From NCBI GenBank assembly GCA_050951845.1, contig JBMNJV010000002.1, positions 62,001-126,000 on the forward strand: 64,000 nucleotides of DNA, in the 5' to 3' direction. Position 1 is the first letter of the stretch, and every line of letters starts with the position of its first letter. The notes under the pieces were generated by a model, which saw only the letters and a list, made by a program, of their open reading frames with translations, was not told the DNA's origin and searched no databases. This stretch comes from UBA5436 sp050951845. Its GTDB lineage: Bacteria > Bacillota > Clostridia > Saccharofermentanales > DTU023. Shown piece by piece: positions 61,402 through 64,000 of this stretch. Both the position numbers and the translations under genes were made by a program.

Positions 61402-62331
61402 TTATTTTTTTAAAGATTCCGGATCCGGCAATAAGGAATCGACGAATATTTCAGAGTCGAAATCTTGTAAATCATCTTCGCTTTCACCGAGTCCGGCAAG
61501 TTTAACTGAGAGATTTGTTTCTTTTACTACAGCCAGAGCAACCCCTCCTTTGGCATTTCCGTCAAGTTTTGTGATGATTAATCCTGTTACATCGGTAGCT
61601 TCGGCAAACGCATTCGCTTGGACTATTGCATTTTGACCGGTAGTCGCATCTATGACCAGCAAGGTCTCCAAATTTGCATCCGGTGCTTCCCGACCGATAA
61701 TACGACGAATCTTAGCCAATTCATCCATCAGATTTTGTTTCGTATGTAAACGACCTGCCGTATCAATTATCAGAACATCAGTATTTCTTGCTTTTGCCGC
61801 ATCTATCGCATCAAAAACTACAGCTGACGGATCTGAACCGATTTTGTGAGCAATAACTGATGTAGCAGTTCTTTCGCCCCATATTTTAATTTGTTCAATT
61901 GCGGCAGCTCTGAAGGTATCCGCCGCTGCCATTAAAACACGTTTGCCCTGATCACGATAACGTTTGGCTAACTTGCCGGAAGTAGTGGTTTTACCTGTAC
62001 CGTTTACACCGACCATCAATAAAATATTTAATCGATTCGGATCTAACTCCAAAGGTTGAACATCTTTTAACATATCCAGCATACCTTCCCGTAAAACATT
62101 CAGAACGGTTTCTACTGACGAATCGCCCGTGCGTTTAATATGTTCCCGGATACTATCTGTTAATTCAGTAGCACATTCAATACCGCAATCAGCCTGTACT
62201 AAAACCATTTCAAGCTCATCCAACATATCCTCGTCAAAATAACCTAAGTTGGCAGCTATTCTATTAAAACTTTCAGTAACGAAGTCACGGGTTTTTTGCA
62301 GACCCCGTTTAAATTTATCAAATATACTCAT
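61402..62331 (-). CDS. ftsY: SRP receptor FtsY
   Basis: 309 residues. N/G GTPase with GVNGTGKTTTSGKLA, AADTFRAAAIEQ, DTAGRLHTK and TKLDGNAKGG. It lacks the long acidic A domain of E. coli FtsY, as is usual in Firmicutes. It receives ribosome-SRP complexes at the membrane. GAAAGAGGG precedes the ATG. Confidence 0.96.
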   Translation of the reverse strand: MSIFDKFKRGLQKTRDFVTESFNRIAANLGYFDEDMLDELEMVLVQADCGIECATELTDSIREHIKRTGDSSVETVLNVLREGMLDMLKDVQPLELDPNRLNILLMVGVNGTGKTTTSGKLAKRYRDQGKRVLMAAADTFRAAAIEQIKIWGERTATSVIAHKIGSDPSAVVFDAIDAAKARNTDVLIIDTAGRLHTKQNLMDELAKIRRIIGREAPDANLETLLVIDATTGQNAIVQANAFAEATDVTGLIITKLDGNAKGGVALAVVKETNLSVKLAGLGESEDDLQDFDSEIFVDSLLPDPESLKK

Positions 62332-62458
62332 AAACCTATAAGCCCTCTTTCATATTATGTTTTATTATTTTCAATGACTCTGATCATATTCCGGATTTTA
62401 AGATCAATCCGTTAATGACGTTTATTATTTAATCTTCAGTTTTTCAATTTTCAAATAC

Positions 62459-62556
62459 TCAATGAATATACTTCATTAATTCGGTTTAAAATAATCAATG
62501 GATGTACTTCATTAATCCGGTTTCAAATAATCAATGAATTTACTTCATTGATCCGG
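62459..62556. repeat. 36-bp tandem repeat between smc and ftsY, 2.7 units
   Basis: Units at 62459, 62495 and 62531. Each carries TCAATGRA and TTCATTRA arms around 5 nt, the last one perfectly paired (TCAATGAA / TTCATTGA). They lie in the 236-nt gap just past the smc stop. Confidence 0.85.
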
Positions 62557-62567
62557 AGTTAAACTTT

Positions 62568-64000
62568 CTATGTATCAATCATATCAGCATCTGTCAGTTC
62601 AAGCGATAACACTTTGGAAACTCCTCGTTCTTTCATAGTTATACCATATAAACGTTCGGATGCTTCCATTGTACCTTTACGATGGGTAACCAGGACGAAT
62701 TGTGATTCATCGGTATATTTTCTGAGATATTCGGTAAATCGGATAATATTGGTTTCATCTAAGGCGGATTCAACTTCATCCAGGACACAGAACGGAGCAG
62801 GCCTTAATTTGAAGATTGCCAATAGTAAAGCTATTGCAGTTAATGATCTCTCACCACCTGATAACAAACTCAAATTCTGCAGTCTTTTTCCTGGCGGTTG
62901 AGCTTTAATTACGATACCCGAGGTTAAAGGATCAGCAGTTTCCAGATCAAGTTCCGCTTCGCCTCCACTGAAAAGAGCAGAAAATACTTCTTTAAAATTT
63001 TGATTGATTTGGGCAAAGTTTTCTATAAATTGCTCCGACATTGCAAGTTCCAGATCGCGGATCACATTGATCAGTTTTTCTTTTGATAATTCGATATCCG
63101 CTTTTTGAGTAATCATGAAATCGTGACGTTCAAACACTTCATTATACTCTTCAATCGCATTCGGATTAATCGGACCCAAATCTCTGATTTTCTGACGTAT
63201 TTGTTTCAAAACTTCTCGTGCCGCTGTAATATTATCAATCGGATAAGCCTCCGGTTTAAGTTCAATGTAAGTAAGTTCGTAGTTTTCCCAAATATGATTC
63301 TTGGCTGAAGCTATGCTTTGCTCCAATCTCTCTGTTCTTTGACGAGAACGTTCAAGTTGCAATTGTAAGCTTGAAACCTGATCCGCTTGCAGTTCCACTT
63401 TAGTAAAAAGATCATGTTGCTGTTTTTCAATTTGATTTCTTTCCAGTTGATGATGATCAATATTTTCCAATAAATATGAAAGCTCCTCTTCCATATTTCG
63501 GTACCTGTTTTCATATTCAACGGTTTGCGCAGATAGTTTTTCCAATTCATCTTCTAAATCTTGTGTCTGTTTAACAAGGGTCTGTTGTTTACTTTTTTGG
63601 GTAGTAAAATCAAGCTTTGCCTGTTCCGCCAAAGCAGTGAAATTTGCCAATGATTCTTTTTTTGTCTGCAAAGAAATATTCAAGGCGATCATTTGATCTT
63701 GAAGTTCTTGAAACTCGTGATTGGCATCTGACTGCGATCGATGTAACTCTTCCAGTTTTTCAGATAATTTACTGTGATTATTTTCTGCTTGCATTAAATC
63801 AGTTTCAGTTTCGAGTTTTTTTCGTGTTGCATCTTCTGTGCGAACTTGATATTTAGTTAAGGTGTCGGTTTTGTTGTTCAATTCATGTTTTACTTGTTCA
63901 AGCTCATGCATAATTTGTTCTGTCAGTGTTGTCAGCTGATAGAGATACTTTTCTTTTTCCAGATAGCTTTTTTCCAAGTCGGCTTGAATTTGTGCCTGTA
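62568..64000 (-). CDS. smc: Chromosome segregation protein SMC, C-terminal part (partial)
   Basis: The frame is open to the window edge. Long coiled coil (about the first 260 visible residues, rich in Glu/Gln/Lys/Leu), then the head domain: LGPINPNAIEEYNEV, signature LSLLSGGERSLTAIALL, Walker B FCVLDEVESALDE and the D-loop, ending in the LVTHRKGTMEASERLYGITM segment. SMC condenses and segregates the chromosome with ScpAB. The N-terminal half lies outside. It begins the ftsY-ffh cluster. Confidence 0.95.
   Translation of the reverse strand, partial: QAQIQADLEKSYLEKEKYLYQLTTLTEQIMHELEQVKHELNNKTDTLTKYQVRTEDATRKKLETETDLMQAENNHSKLSEKLEELHRSQSDANHEFQELQDQMIALNISLQTKKESLANFTALAEQAKLDFTTQKSKQQTLVKQTQDLEDELEKLSAQTVEYENRYRNMEEELSYLLENIDHHQLERNQIEKQQHDLFTKVELQADQVSSLQLQLERSRQRTERLEQSIASAKNHIWENYELTYIELKPEAYPIDNITAAREVLKQIRQKIRDLGPINPNAIEEYNEVFERHDFMITQKADIELSKEKLINVIRDLELAMSEQFIENFAQINQNFKEVFSALFSGGEAELDLETADPLTSGIVIKAQPPGKRLQNLSLLSGGERSLTAIALLLAIFKLRPAPFCVLDEVESALDETNIIRFTEYLRKYTDESQFVLVTHRKGTMEASERLYGITMKERGVSKVLSLELTDADMIDT

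Overview
The window is AT-rich DNA of an anaerobic-type low-GC Firmicute, most probably a member of Clostridia. The grounds are the gene order smc-ftsY-ylxM-ffh-rpsP-khpA-rimM-trmD-rplS-rbgA-rnhB, strong AGGAGG-type ribosome sites, a pta-ackA acetate module, clostridial-type HtpG and PurL relatives, and BspA-type leucine-rich-repeat surface proteins. I cannot name a species. No rRNA, tRNA, IS element, phage or CRISPR array was seen.

Layout. (1) 1-3192: a divergent PurL relative (cut by the window edge) translationally coupled to htpG. (2) 3278-16454: five tandem paralogues, all on the minus strand, encoding LRR and/or paired SH3-repeat proteins. Four are secreted and one is a zinc-ribbon membrane protein. 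Two transcription units share a GTATGC-N5-GCATAC palindrome at the same distance from the start codon, and decayed SH3 3' ends lie between genes. A divergent sortase gene follows. (3) 17916-25591: azlC/azlD (overlapping, with an eight-unit Shine-Dalgarno-like minisatellite), a PTS EIIC-like gene split by an in-frame TAA, ydbC, glgP, a stand-alone prepilin-peptidase domain and a CPBP membrane protein. (4) 25634-25895: a three-unit, 92-bp-period repeat array. A related array lies at 61061-61298. (5) 25899-34881, minus strand: pta, ackA, a DUF1934 gene, rpmF, der, typA, mltG and a U32 peptidase/tRNA hydroxylation gene. (6) 35066-40319: galK and the mglBAC galactose ABC transporter. (7) 40605-48521: an unidentified membrane-anchored protein, tmcAL, tyrS, an M18 aminopeptidase, and an apbE / NusG-domain-II / Gx-transporter trio. 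(8) 48538-54306: gntR, cysteine desulfurase, thiI, glyA and rarA. (9) 54571-64000: the ribosome/SRP/chromosome cluster, including an rnhB-yraN fusion.

How the genes fit together. Galactose enters through MglBAC and is phosphorylated by GalK. Glycogen is mobilised by GlgP, and carbon leaves as acetate with ATP gain through Pta-AckA. Cysteine desulfurase and ThiI form a sulfur-relay pair for tRNA thiolation. ApbE with the NusG-II and Gx-transporter proteins suggests a flavin- or quinone-based extracytosolic redox module. The surface-protein array is the accessory, fast-evolving part. The rest is mostly conserved housekeeping, with unusual details at the PurL-like gene, the split transporter, the azlC/azlD repeat and the intergenic repeat arrays.
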